In this document: positions 33,804 to 45,830 of the stretch, piece by piece | Layout of the letters: the number at the start of each line of letters is the position of its first letter | Position numbering within the stretch: the stretch's first letter is position 1 | Assembly (NCBI GenBank): GCA_003184365.1 | Contig: NKYR01000077.1 | Coordinates: 124,001-188,000 of the forward strand | Direction: 5' to 3' | Length of the DNA stretch: 64,000 bases | Source of the DNA: Evernia prunastri | Taxonomy: Eukaryota > Ascomycota > Lecanoromycetes > Lecanorales > Parmeliaceae | The notes under the pieces: model-generated | Told to the model about the DNA's origin: nothing | What the model saw: only the letters and a program-made list of their open reading frames with translations | The model's database searches: none | Position numbers and translations under genes: made by a program

Positions 33804-35264
33804 ATGACTGTTGTTCATTTTTCGTTGCCTCTACCGGTGCTGCCTCAGGGCTGGTCGGGGGAGAAGGACTTCAAGTCAATTGGCCAGCTTTCATCTGCTA
33901 CTCAGCGCAATATTGAGCCTGTGGGACCGCATTTTCTCGCCCATGCAAGAAGGGTCAGTCACTTTAGCTCCCAGTGACCGCACGTAGCATACGTTATTGG
34001 CTAATCTTTCAACAGAAGCGTCACCAACGTACCTTTTCTGAGGATGATCGGATCCAAGCTCAAGAGAATGTGAAGAAAGTCGAGGACGACGATGTGGGAG
34101 AGATCAGCGAACCTGAAGACCCGCTGATGTTGCAGCGTGATGCAAAAGACTGGAAGGTATTTTCTTCATTCGTGCGACCCCAGAATGTCTCAGCGATGAC
34201 GCCTTCTACCGCAGGGACAAGACCATTACGCAGTCCTCGGCCTCTCGAAGTATCGCTACAAAGCTACGGAAGCCCAAATCAAACGCGCCCACCGCAAAAA
34301 GGTCCTTCGCCATCATCCTGACAAGAAAGCAGCCGCTGGGTCCTCCGAGGACGATTCCTTTTTCAAATGCATACAAAAAGCCACCGAAATCCTCCTCGAC
34401 CCTGTCAAACGCCGCCAGTTCGATTCGGTGGACGAAGCCGCCGATGTTGAACCCCCCTCTAAGAAACAAGCGCAAAAAGGGAACTTTTTCAAGCTATGGA
34501 ATCCCGTCCTCGTCGCGGAGGGACGCTTCAGCAAGACACAGCCGGTCCCAAGGCTAGGGGACGACAAGAGCAAAAAAAACGAAGTGGAGGACTTCTACAA
34601 CTTTTGGTACAACTTTGACAGTTGGCGGTCCTTTGAGTATCAGGACGAGGATGTACCCGATGACAATGAGAACAGAGACCAGAAGCGGCACGTTGAGCGA
34701 AAGAACAACAACGCAAGAAAGAAGAAGAAGACGGAGGATACCACGAGGCTAAGGCAGCTGGTGGACGACTGCTTAGCCGGCGACGAGCGTATCAAGCGGT
34801 TCAAGAAGGAAGAGCGAGCCGGCAAAGACAAGAAGAGGCTGGAAAGGGAAGCGGCGGAGAAGAAAGAAAAGGAAGATGCGCAGAAAGCGGCCGAGGAGAA
34901 AGAACGGCTACGGAAGGAAGCAGAAGAGACCTCCAAGGCCGAGAAAGCCGAGGGCAAAAAGGCCAAGGAAGCCGCCAAGAACGCGGTGAAGAAGAACAAG
35001 CGGGTGCTGAAGTCGAGCGTGAAAGACGCCAACTACCTGCTCCCTGCCGGCGAGGAAGCCGGCGCCAAGAGGGTGGATCAAGTGCTCAACGACGTCGAAG
35101 CCGTCATGGCCAAGATCGACGCCGAGGAGATGGCGAGCTTGGCGGGTAAGCTTGGCGGACTGAAGGTCGCGGAGGAGGTAGGCAAGGTCTGGAGCGAGGA
35201 GGCCAGAAGGCTGATTGAGGCGGGGAAAGTGAAGGGTGGAGAGCTGACAGTTCTCGGTACTTGA
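33804..35264 (+). CDS. ZUO1: zuotin, ribosome-associated DnaJ protein
   Basis: The J-protein of the ribosome-associated complex (with Ssz1), which stimulates Ssb Hsp70 at the tunnel exit. Three exons (33804-33953, 34016-34156 and 34215-35264) give 446 aa. The N-terminal part (GPHFLAHARRKRHQRTFSED) is followed by the J domain: DHYAVLGLSKYRYKATEAQI, AHRKKVLRHHPDKKAA with the HPD motif, and EILLDPVKRRQFDS. Then comes the zuotin homology domain NFFKLWNPVLVAEGRFS and EDFYNFWYNFDSWRSFEY, and a long Lys/Glu/Ala-rich charged helix that contacts the ribosome. The C-terminus is short; the four-helix region of yeast Zuo1 seems reduced. Codons in exon 3 become very GC-rich. Confidence 0.95.
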
Positions 35265-35638
35265 TACTCGATTCGACTGCGCTTTGAGCGGGAATCGCGG
35301 AAGTCGACATCACGGCCCATGGATCTACGGCATGAAATACAATCTGGGCGAAGAGGCGGGCGGACATCAATGTTGCGTGCGGTTTCCTGATATGTTAGAC
35401 TTGCATGGGCTATGCAGTGAAGCCTCGACGCAGAAGGTTCCTGCTTTCATTTCCCAATGTATGCTTCTCGTCGCCTACCCGTGTGAGCGTATCACATGCA
35501 GCATAGAAGCGCAAACTCCTCGAACCCTTGACATTCCTCTTAAAAGACCCCAATCTCGTAGTCCTGCCCAGATATCCAGAGCGCCCCTCAGGCTCCATCC
35601 CTCAGAAAAAGAAACGCCCAACACCACCCCTTCCCCTT
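35265..35638. other. convergent intergenic ZUO1 / DID2
   Basis: About 370 bp between two stop codons; no gene is seen. Confidence 0.5.
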
Positions 35639-36590
35639 TTAATTCCTCAACGCCCTCAACCTCTCCCCCAGCCCCTCTTCCCGCTCGTCCTCCGCCCCGA
35701 CCTTGGCGGCTGGCACCCCCGTCTCCGGCGCCTTCATCTCCGCGCCCAGCTCGACGCCCGCCTCGTCCGCGACCATGTGCATCAGCTTGTCGACGTCGTC
35801 CTGCGGCGTGCCCACCGCCGTGGCGGAAGACGTCGCGTTCTCGTAGTAGCCCGTCGCGACGTCCAGGTCTTCGAACTGGGTCTCGAACTTGTCCATCACG
35901 GCGGAGATCTAAAGGGGGGGGGGGGGAAGAAATCCCGAAGCGTGAGCGAGCGAGCCCCCACTTCTCCCATACACAGACAACGAGGGGAGAAAACGGGAGA
36001 ATGGAAAACGAGCCCCGGGGGAGGTCTGAGCTCACCTTCTCCAGATCCATCGCTTTCATCGCGCCCTCCATCCCCCGCACGACGCCCGCCATGCTGCCCG
36101 TGACCTGCCGCATCGTGACCGCGGTCTGCACCCGGCTCGCGACGGCGTCGATCCGCGAGCCCAGCCGCAGCAGGTTGAGCTTCTCGTTCTGCTTCCGGAT
36201 CGCGTTTTGGGCGTAGATCTTGGCGATGTCTGGGTGGTTCTGCTGGATTGCCTGCGCCGGGGGGAAAGAAAGGGGGGAGACAGTCAGCGTGGCGGTCAGG
36301 CGTGCAGCGGAGCTTTTCTTTTTGGTTTTTTTGGAGGGGGGGGGGGTTGAAAGCAGAAAAGGAGGAGGGGGGGGGGTTTATGCGGACCTTCTTGAGCTTG
36401 TTCTTCTCCGCTGTTTCGTCCTTGCCCGCTTTGGCGGCTTGCCGGTTCAGTTGCTTTGCTGTGAACTGGATTCATGTAGAAAGGATTTCAGTCAGCCATG
36501 TGGTCTTGCTCCCGAGGCTGATTGGCGAAGGAAACATTCGCAGTCTCCGCGTACCTTCAGGTTGAACAAACTCTTCTCGAGGCCGCTCAT
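35639..36590 (-). CDS. DID2: DID2/CHMP1, ESCRT-III-associated protein
   Basis: A Snf7-family protein that recruits Vps4 for ESCRT-III disassembly at multivesicular endosomes. Four exons on the minus strand (36555-36590, 36388-36465, 36036-36251 and 35639-35908) give 199 aa. The protein reads MSGLEKSLFNLK, FTAKQLNRQAAKAGKDE, AIQQNHPDIAKIYAQNAIRK, LGSRIDAVASRVQTAVTMRQ, VVRGMEGAMKAMDLEK, ISAVMDKFETQFEDLDVATG, and near the C-terminus the MIM-like helix EGLGERLRALRN. Introns 2 and 3 (136 and 127 bp) contain long G or C runs. Exons 3 and 4 use almost only G/C-ending codons, unlike neighbouring GCV2. Confidence 0.94.
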
Positions 36591-37381
36591 GATGCGGGTT
36601 GGGTAGTAGGATGTAAGACAACGTCGATCCTGTGAGGGGTATATGAATCTGGCCGAGTTGGAGAAGAGGAGTAGTTGAGGTATGAAAAGATTGTAACTAA
36701 GGCACGTTATCGTTTGTGTGAAACCTTTATATAGGCGCCTGAAGCTCGTCACTTATGATGCCGTAAGGCTGAAATACAATAACCGTTTTGGACCAGGGAC
36801 ATGTTCCGCTTGACTCTGCGCTAGTTAATCAGTGCCCTGTTCACTACCTTAGTGCTACCACTCTAATAATATTTAATGTCTGTCGATAACAAGTTGATGT
36901 TGATTTGGTAGAAAAATATGTGTTCTTCGAGTATAATGTCCTGTAAATGTATCTAAGTATCTAAGTCTATGCGTGTAGCAAGACGTCCTAGCTCTCATTT
37001 CCCAAAGGCAGGAGGAGACTATGTCCAAAATATGGTCCCCAACTCTCAATTCTATGCACCTGATGCACCTGTTGAATGCGATGCATCGCTAAATTGCGAA
37101 AGATATCTGTTTGGACCACTTGTTGAAGATGATCACTAGCAGACCTCGATAGTATCAAACCCTTCCAAAACGCCTATCCAACTCTTATAATCATGATCGC
37201 ATCGTGTCATCTAAGCATAGTGCCAGAGATAATGACAGTCCTAATCGTTAGCACCTTTCATTAGAACTTGGATATATCCACCCAAAAATGGTGCATTGGC
37301 AAGCGATGGCCAAACCAAGATTTCTGGTCATCGTGGGAATTCTGACCACAGAAGAGGTGCTGGAGCCGCCTCGGAAGAATT
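36591..37381. other. intergenic DID2 - GCV2
   Basis: About 790 bp. No gene is supported. The AT-rich stretch around 36840-36960 looks unremarkable. Confidence 0.5.
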
Positions 37382-40300
37382 TTAAGTCGGCGCTGGCGCC
37401 GCAGCCCCGGTCATCCCATCGATGGACTCGACAGGGCTGCAAGAACAGAACAAATTCATGTCACCATAAGCTAGAGTCATGTTAGCCTACTATGTTCAAG
37501 AAATCACGGTGCTTCACTCACTGTCATCCACTCTCGTAACAGTTGGCCAGAACTTCTTCTCTTTCAACCACGGCAGCGGATACGCTGCTTTCTCTCTTGG
37601 ATAACTCCTCTCCCACTTTTCCCCTACTAATAGATCCTGCAAGGAATGAGGTGCCATTTTTAACACATTGCCGTCTCTGGGCTGTTCACCCTTCTCCACG
37701 GCTTTGATTTCTTGCCTAATTTCAATCAAGGCATCGCAGAACCGGTCGAGCTCAGCTAGATCTTCACTCTCGGTTGGCTCTATCATGAGAGTGTTCGCTA
37801 CAGGCCATGACATGGTGGGAGCATGGAAGCCATAATCTTGCAAACGCTTAGCAACGTCGATAGCTTCGATGCCAGCAGATTCCTTAAAAGGCCGCACATC
37901 GAGGATGAACTCGTGAGCACAGCGGCCAGCGGAATTGGTATACAAGACCTGATAATGTGGCTTTAGACGAGAAAGTATGTAATTAGCGTTGAGAAGGGTG
38001 ATCTTGGTTGCGTGTGTAAGGCCTCGACCACCCATCATCTTGATGTATGCCCAGCTGATTGGCAAGATGCTCGCGCTGCCCCACGGCGCTCCACTAACAG
38101 GTGCGATGCTCTTTTCTCCCCCAGTCTTAACCAAAGGGTGTCCTGGTAGGAAAGGCGCTAGGTGAGACTTGACACCGATAGGCCCAACACCAGGTCCGCC
38201 ACCGCCATGCGGGATGCAGAACGTCTTATGAAGATTCAAATGGCAAACATCGGCGCCAATATCTCCAGGGGAGCAGAGGCCGATCTGCGCATTCATGTTC
38301 GCTCCGTCCATGTAGACCTGTCCACCGTGAGTGTGGACTAACTCGCAGACCTGCTTGACTTCCGGCTCGAAGACTCCGAACGTGCTAGGGTATGTGACCA
38401 TAATTGCACCCAGCTCCTCGCTATATTTCTCGCACTTGGCCTTGAGGTCCGCCATGTCCAAATTCCCGGTGACAGTCTCGCATTTGATAGTAACTACACG
38501 CATCCCACACATAGCAGCGCTTGCAGGATTCGTACCATGGGCAGAGACAGGTATGAGGCAGATGTCACGCTTCTTGCCTGGCTGCAATTCCAGATACTTC
38601 CGGATCACTCGAAGACCCGTGAACTCGCCTTGAGCACCTGAATTGGGCTGCAGTGAGACAGCATCAAAACCAGTGATTTCAGCAAGATCTCGTTCAAGTT
38701 CGTCTATCATCGCTGTGTATCCTCTTGCCTGATCTACCGGCACAAATGGATGGATAGAAGAGAACTCTGGCCATGACACCGGTATCATCTCGGTGGTAGC
38801 ATTAAGCTTCATCGTACAGGAGCCGAGTGGTATCATCGAATGAGTCAAAGATAGATCCTTCGACTGTAAATGATGGATGTAGCGCAGAATTTCAGTTTCG
38901 GAATGATGAGTATTGAAAACAGGATGTGTAAGATAGGTAGACTTTCGTTTGAGAGTGGAAGGGACACCTGCAAGCTCTGATACAGAAAGTGACAGATCTG
39001 AGGCGATCTCATCAACCGAAGGCATCTCTGTTTGAGGTCTTGACAACGCGTTCCCAAAGATTGCCAGGATATCTTCCAAGTCTTGATGCTCGACCGTCTC
39101 ATCTATTGTCACACCGAGTCTGTCGTTGTCTAGGACTCGGAGATTGATGCCGCTGGTTTCGGCTGCATTGGCGGCAATTTCTGAAGCACGACCAGATCCT
39201 ACCTCAATGGCTATTGTGTCGAACAACGCTCGACGGTCCTCACCCTTCCCTTGAGTGCCAGTGCTGAACCCAAGTCTCCGGACACCCTCTTCGAGAATGC
39301 GTGCACCATTGACAGCTTTTTGGGCTATTGCTCGGAGGCCATTAGGACCATGGTAGACGGCATAGAAAGCGCTCATGTTCGCAAGGAGAGCTTGAGCAGT
39401 ACATATATTACTCGTCGCCTTCTCCCGCCTGATGTGCTGCTCTCGAGTTTGCAAGGTTAATCGCATTGCCTTGTTTCCCAGTCGATCTTTCGATACGCCT
39501 ACCAGCCGACCAGGTATCTTCCTCTTGTACTTGTCTCCACATGCGAAGAAAGCAGCATGAGGACCTCCGTAGCCAAATGGAACCCCGAGACGCTGTGCGT
39601 TTCCAAAAGCAATATCAGCGCCAAACTCTCCTGGAGGTTTCAGGAGAGTAAGGGCCAATAGGTCGGTAGCGATGCTTAATGTAGCTCCTTGTCCATGTAC
39701 AACGTCTGCAAGGTCTTGAAAGTCTTCAACGCCACCCTCGGTGTCGGGGTACTGTACAAGCACTCCGATCAAGTCTTCCCCTGTCTCTTTGACATTCTTA
39801 CAACTGTCCTCGAGAATATCTGCAACAACAATCTTGACACCAAAGCCGTCGGCACGAGACTCTAATACGGCGATTGTTTGTGGATGGCAGAGGTGGGAGA
39901 CGAGGAAACTCTTATTTGGCCGTTTCTGGCGGGAAGCCGGCAAGGCATTCAGAGAAAGTGTCATAGCTTCTGCTGCTGCCGTCGGCTCGTCGAGCACCGA
40001 GGCGTTGGAGATGGACAGTGCTGTTAGATCAGTGACTAATGTCTGAAAGTTCAGCAGCGACTCCAATCGCCCTTGACTGATCTCGGGCTGATAAGGCGTA
40101 TAGCTTGTATACCACCCTGGACCTTCGAGTACATTTCTCTTGATGACCTCTGGCACTTTTGTCCCTGCATAACCACATCCGATGTAACTCCGCATGATCT
40201 TATTCTCCTTTGCAATCTTGTGCAATTTGGCGAACAGCTCTGTCTCGGAATAGCCCTCCGGCCTTGAATTGAAAGCTTGGCCATTGATGTCAATATCCTT

Positions 40301-40633
40301 CGTACTCAGGATACTCGCCGGCAGAACCTCTTTGACAAAGGCGTCTAGACTTTGAACTGGCGGATCGAGTGTTTGAAGCATATGTTGAGCATCGCTTGAC
40401 GACGGTCCAATATGCCGCCGTGCGAAAGAGTCCAAGGGATCAAGTATGGATTGGCGCTTGACGCCATTGCTCTTGTCCGTAGCGGAGCTTGTATAGAAAG
40501 TTCTTCTCGATGCCGGACGCGTGGAATTTACACCTCTAAGACATTCGGAGCAAGCAGTACGGGAGGAGACGGTGAAGAGGGTGGAGGAAAGTAGGGTATG
40601 GCGGAGGAGCGTCCTCCGGACTACGGGCCGCAT
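37382..40633 (-). CDS. GCV2: glycine dehydrogenase (decarboxylating), P protein
   Basis: The PLP-dependent P protein of the mitochondrial glycine cleavage system; it decarboxylates glycine and passes the aminomethyl group to the lipoyl H protein. Two exons on the minus strand, 37522-40633 and 37382-37470 (51-bp intron), give 1066 aa. I start at ATG 40633 because MRPVVRRTLLRHTLLSS is a good Arg-rich mitochondrial presequence; the upstream in-frame extension (Asn/Asp-rich) lacks this. Landmarks are DSFARRHIGPSSSDAQHML, YIGCGYAGTKVPEVIKRN, YTPYQPEISQGRLESL, GSCTMKLNATTEM, SGAQGEFTGLR and the PLP-Lys motif CHLNLHKTFCIPHGGGGPG. The short last exon supplies TYGDMNLFCSCSPVES, the conserved C-terminus. 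Confidence 0.96.
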
Positions 40634-41100
40634 TTTGCTCTTCCTGAACCTGGTGCTACACCATGGTGATGAAGCCGAGCGATTGAGTAGATTCAAGATT
40701 TGGTTATTATTATTATTATTAGCTGGGTCGTCAAATTGAAAATCGTCATATTCATTTCGAGGGATTTGCCACAAACTTTTGAGTTATGAGCAATGAGCAA
40801 TAATGAGGAGTGAGGACTCAGTGAAATACTTTGCCGATATCGCAAAGCGCTTATCGGTAGAAGATATTAAACACATTTAAAGTACTTTACGGCTTACTCA
40901 AAGTTATTTTATGCCTTCTCTAACCGTCAACCACCGTCCAAACATGAGGCTAAGATTTACTAGTGAGCTTCTCATTGGATAAATACCTTGTTCAAGTGCG
41001 GGAAAGGATTGTCAGCTAATCAGCTTTGCACTTTTGATAATGCCCCTGCATATTTACCCTGAGTGCCATCACCTGAATTGGAAGGTCGTTGTCGCCTTGT

Positions 41101-41725
41101 TCCACCATTTCTACCAATCATGAGCACTCCAGTCGAATCAACGTCTTCGCTTTGTAAATGCACATCTGATTCCAATCCACCCTTTCTACTTTGTTCCAAC
41201 ATACATCGCTACCAAATTCTACGCTTCTTGAGGCCGAATCAAACGTCGCATCAAAATCCAAAGCTGGGAAGCGCAAATGCGATATCCATTGGCCATATAT
41301 ACCCTGAATTTCTTGTCAACGCTGACACATTGTGGTTTCAATTATCGAATAATTTCTACGTCGTCGCTGACTTGTAGAGGCATATCTGTGAACAGAAAGC
41401 CGAACCAGAGGAAATCAATATCGGACGGTCTGCTTGGGACTAACAAAGGTAACTGAGAAGCATTATCTCCGCTTCCACCATAGTTGCCAGCAATTCCTAT
41501 TTACCCTCTTATTTCACTACTGCTGTAACAGATATCGAGTATAGCAGTTGGATGCTGCACTACCATGGATTGTATCAAGATGATCAAGTAGAATATTACG
41601 ACAAGCGGAAAGAGGAGCTGTCAGTAGGGATTGCGCGAGACATCGGCCGCTTATCACTATCGTTTCTTGCTTGGTACATTCAGCAGGTCAAGGAGCATAA
41701 TGATTGGCTGATACCAAACAAATGA
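41101..41725 (+). pseudogene. possible unrecognised gene or gene remnant
   Basis: The segment 41532-41725 reads as a protein-like open end, DIEYSSWMLHYHGLYQDD ... LSLSFLAWYIQQVKEHNDW, then LIPNK and TGA. It is preceded by a plausible acceptor (ctgtaacag) and a donor (aaag|gtaactg) about 80 bp upstream. Upstream, 41101-41450 has protein-like stretches in two different frames (for example IYPEFLVNADTLWFQLSNN and CEQKAEPEEINIGRSAWD) with a TAG between them. I could not build a single clean model, so it may be a decayed gene or one with an intron I have misplaced. No family is recognised. Confidence 0.28.
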
Positions 41726-43329
41726 ACTCGAAATCAGGCTATACTCTCTGCTGTAGCAAAAAGTAGCTCTCCTGTACAAGTGTTATGGTAGCTGAGACTT
41801 GAGAGCATGCGGAAGACAGTAGAGAGTACTTTACTTTACTTTAGTAGGGCAGTGACCATTGCCCTTTGGCAGCTGATGACCGGGAGGATCGGCCCACGCG
41901 CCAATCGAGCCAATCACGTGCTTTTGCCAATCGACCTCACCATCATCATCACCAGCGCGGCTGCTGATGATCAATCTCCATTTCCCAACCTGTATCAAAT
42001 ATCCTGATACACTCCATTTCGAGGATCCACGAACCCTGCACCGTTATCGCCGTCAGCTGCTGATAAAGCTAGGTTGGTCTTGGGCCGACACGACACCTTC
42101 CTTTCACCCCCCAACGTGCAATATTCTTTACAGGGTTCGTATACAAGGTCTGCAAGTCTGAGCAGTCCGTCGAGCTATGTCTGTACCTGTACAGTCAGGG
42201 TACCCTGTGAGAACGCAGGCCACCATCAGGACCTAGATTCAGCGCTTGGGAGGCTCCTCCGGACATCATCCTAACCGTCTCTCTTTCCAAACATTCTTCA
42301 ATGTCAAATGTATCTCATGCAATGCGCGGGTCTCTTTTCTGTCCAGTGCTATCGCTTCTTAATGTCTTTCATTCGGCTTTTCGTATCTAGCCATACATTG
42401 CATTGTTGGCCTATCAGACATAGATAGTATCAGATGTAGCGTTCGCAGTTCCCTTTCGAATTGGTCCATGGACGTGTGTATCTCTGTGGTCAGTTCTTGG
42501 AGGTTTATAGCTACTATCTTTCATCATAGAGTTAGGCGTGGTCTTCGAAGCACGAAACCAATTCCTAGAGTATATCTTCCTCCTCTTCTGCGGATTCTTT
42601 TTGCGGGTTCTCAAATGTTACAATAGACGAACTCTCTTGCTTTCGAAATTTTGATCGGCTTGTGGGTAGACGGATGAAGACGGCGTGGTAACTCTTACGC
42701 AGTACATCTGGGTATTTTTCTCGGCGGAAGGTATTCAAAGTTTTTTCTCGCATCCCCCGTCTCCCGTGAAGAGGACAAAATATATGAACGATGGTTGCCA
42801 AATCGTTGTCGTCGAGCGTAGCCTGCCGCTATGTGGAGCGATTCTAGCATGGTTTACAGATCTGGCAGGCGCACCCACGGGCTACTATACAGGCAGTGAG
42901 AAGGTAGCTCAACGACATCTCATTTTCATTGTTGCTACTTTGCTCGTCCGCGACTATTCCCTGTCATCTGCTACTCTCTACACTGCCGCCCTCCACTTCC
43001 ATGATCCCTAGTGCAATCTCAGAAGTTTGCTGTTGGGATAGAGTACCAGAAGAAAGGAAAGCTTGGCAGAACCGCAGGGGCCGGCATCGGTCTCTCCAAT
43101 TTCATAAGCCTGCGTCTACACAAGGTATTGGAATATGACGCAATTGGCGATGCCGATGGTTATGGACTATCTTGAAAGCCTCTCAACGTTCACAACCCGT
43201 CATACCTACACCATCCGTCCTGATTTCCCAGTGCTCCTGCGGGCAGCTCTCTTGAATTTTTCGCCGATGGTGATTAGCATAATGGGATTGGCGTGAGAAA
43301 TTTTGAGCAAGATTCTCACTGGCCTTGGG

Positions 43330-43396
43330 TATAAATATCTTGCCAATTCCCCCTGTTTTTTCCCTTTTTTTTTTCCTCTCTTTTTTTCCTCCATCG
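43330..43396 (+). promoter_or_regulatory. TATA box plus pyrimidine tract
   Basis: tataaatat at 43330-43338 is followed by an almost pure C/T tract (about 43348-43396) and then the ATG at 43440. This TATA plus CT-block layout is typical of strongly expressed fungal genes. Confidence 0.7.
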
Positions 43397-43439
43397 GACG
43401 ATTTTTGCTACTTCAATCACAAAAAAAATCATTTTCACA

Positions 43440-44580
43440 ATGCCTTCAATACGCACTTATCATCCGATCTTGCGCTCATTCAATAATGCGCCTGTAGCCA
43501 TGCCTTCCTTTGCTACAGCCTCTCGCATTCCTGTCCCTAAATGTGCTTCGGTGGCCCGAGTTCCCATCGCCACCGCCCGCAGCATACCTCGCCCTGTCAA
43601 TTCACTTTCGGTAGCCCGCAGTTACACTCCTACCGTCCAGCGTGTCCGCCCATCGACAACTATTGCTTCCATGGCTTTCTCTTTCGCCGCCATGTCCATC
43701 AGCAAGCCCGTCAACCAGGCTATCGCACGGCCCAGTGCGCCCAAGCCTACGGCATCTCTTCCTCGTGTCGCTGCCCGTTGTAGCAAGCTTGCCTCCGACC
43801 GCATTCAAGCTCGCCGACAACAGGTCATTGCCCGCCAAGCCGTCGCAAGGAAGAGACCCACCGCTCCGGCATCGACTCCTCAATCCCTCTCGATGCCGTC
43901 CCGAGCAGTGCCGCGGTCAGCAGTCACCGCTCCGGTATCGATCCTGAAAACCTCATCGAAACCGTCTCGAGCTATCCCACCGCCGCCGGCTCAGGCCTCA
44001 GCATCAACTCTCGTATCCTCATGGATGCCGCGATCGTGGTCCAAGCCCCGTGGCACGGATCATTACTGCGACCGTCGACCTCGTGAAGTAGACAGCGACG
44101 GCAACGTCCTTCGCGAGGACTACCAGCCACTATTCTACTTCGGCATCGAGTGCACATGCCACGCCAGAGATGAAGACCGGATAGGTCCGCGCCGGTGGAA
44201 GACCACCCCAGCAGAGGCAGACGTAAGTGCCCTTTTTAGAACAAGACTTCCTTTACAAACCCGAATTCTCTGCCTAGAAGAAACCATGCTGACTCCCACA
44301 TGTGCAGGTGGATCCAAACAGATCGAGGTCCGTCCGGTTTGCAGCCAAACTTGTACAATCGACCAGGACGTTCCGGCCCTGGTATAACCAAACTTGGCCA
44401 CCTCCCGAAAACTCATCGGACGATACAAGCGAAGCAGAAGACGACGCCGCCATTCGCGCCATGGACGACCCGCCAGCGGTGAAAGACATCACCAATCCAC
44501 TACCTCCCAAATCAGACTTCCACTGCACCTGGCAGGCTCTGATGGATCAGGGATTTGAAGACGACGATGAATACTTCTAA
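43440..44580 (+). CDS. Arg/Ala/Ser/Pro-rich hypothetical protein
   Basis: Two exons, 43440-44222 and 44308-44580, with a clean GTAAGT...TGTGCAG intron of 85 bp, give 351 aa. I recognise no family. The first 200 residues are low complexity, basic and rich in Ala, Ser, Pro and Arg. They include repeated words such as SVARVPIATARSIPRP, SRAVPRSAVTAPVSI and KPSRAIPPPP. The C-terminal part is more ordered (REDYQPLFYFGIECTCHARD, STRTFRPWYNQTWPPPE) and ends in an acidic, aromatic tail (GFEDDDEYF). The strong TATA/CT promoter upstream argues that it is expressed. It is likely lineage-specific; nuclear or structural roles cannot be told apart. Confidence 0.7.
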
Positions 44581-44975
44581 GTCTCCGGCAACTCACGTTC
44601 ACCTCCTTCATCGTCATCGTTGAATCCTCGTCTGCAGCTTCTTGGTCGACTGTGCCGTTCCCGATCTCCATCGTTGCCTTGTCTCGGTGGTAGGGCGCCA
44701 GACAGCCACTGCCTACAGCACCTTCCCCTTTCACATCCTCCTCCCCTATTCGGTCGCCGCCACTACTAACTGGTACGCTGTCTGGCGTGCCCCCTCGTGG
44801 TACCTAGAAGACTGGGACAAGGGACACCATATCTAGACACATACTGCTCACACACACTTGCATGGTAAGTCATGAGATCCTCTTGCCCTTTCCTACCGAT
44901 CACGCTGACATCTTGCCGACAGACTTCAGAGACCGTGCCACCTCCTCTCCTTCTACGCTTATCTCCTTATACTCC

Positions 44976-45258
44976 GCTCGACAAGTCCGTACCACGGCAC
45001 TCAAGTCGTCACCCTGATGATGCCAGTACGGTACCCACATGCGATTCTCTCCCTCGACGACTCTATACCGCAGCACTCAGGTCTTTACCCTGGTAATTCC
45101 ACTACGGTATCGGTTCTTTTTCCTCCTCGACCTCATACCGCGACACTCAGCTCTTACCCTAGTGATCTCACTACCGCTACCATACCGGTTCTCCCTCCTC
45201 GTCGACCTCATACCGCGGCGCTCAGGTCGTTACCCTGGTGAAGCCAATGCGGTATCCA
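44976..45258. repeat. minisatellite, 4 degenerate units of about 70-77 bp
   Basis: Units start near 44976, 45053, 45126 and 45201 with ctcgac/gtcgac. They share the ordered words taccgcggcactcag, gt-ttaccctggt and ctacggtat. Unit length varies, so translated frames change between units. Confidence 0.75.
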
Positions 45259-45616
45259 TAGCCGATACTCATCCTCAACATCCGACTTGTCAATTCTCAA
45301 TGCTTCAGCAACACGAGTCGGACTTCTACCTCTTCTACCTCTTCTGTCATTGCCATCATGGAATGGGCATCCATTGGTTGGGGTTTAGCGAAAGGAGGAT
45401 ACTCGAAATTCACCTTCTACATCTTCGAACCTCACTACTCACCTCTTGTCTTTTGGAAAGACGCAGTCAGAATTGGGCACTCTGGCTGTGTTCGGACCAG
45501 AGATGGGAGTTTCTCGCCACATCATCACTTCGACTCGAGCAATATATCAATACAGATCAGCAACTCGTTATATATTCTGTCGGAACTACGACTTCCGGAA
45601 CAACAAAATAACACCA

Positions 45617-45830
45617 AAAAAAATTGAAAAAATGAGCGAAGATGAGGTAAAGGGTTTGCGGTCAGAACTGGGCACTCTGGCTACTTTCCTGGCGCTGACT
45701 CGGAGCAATATAAAACAATCACTAAAAAAATTGAAAAAATGAGTGAAGATAAGGCAAAGGGTTTGCGGTCAGAACTGGGCACTCTGGCTAATTTCCTGGC
45801 GCTGACTCGGAGCAATAAAAAACAATCACC
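45617..45830 (+). repeat. 107-bp tandem duplication carrying a small ORF start
   Basis: Two 107-bp copies differ at only a few positions. Each contains aaaaaATGAG followed by codons for MSEDEVKGLRSELGTLA or MSEDKAKGLRSELGTLA. Because 107 is not a multiple of three, the first frame (ATG 45632) stops at TGA 45740-45742. That stop overlaps the second ATG (45739), which opens a 42-codon frame ending at 45867. A third, degenerate copy of the QSELGTLA coding word lies at 45463-45500. The blocks read as duplicated coding-like DNA, but no gene is recognised. Confidence 0.75.

Larger units (their letters stand above)
40634..43439. other. 2.8-kb intergenic region GCV2 - 43440 gene
   Basis: No confident gene. 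One protein-like stretch at 41101-41725 is listed separately. The final 150 bp carries a clear core promoter for the 43440 gene. Confidence 0.45.

Noticed and set aside
35475..36131. 218-codon minus-strand frame over DID2
   Set aside because: It crosses the DID2 exon 3/intron/exon 4 boundary in one frame. The true family sequence requires splicing to another frame, and the GC-rich composition explains the long open frame.
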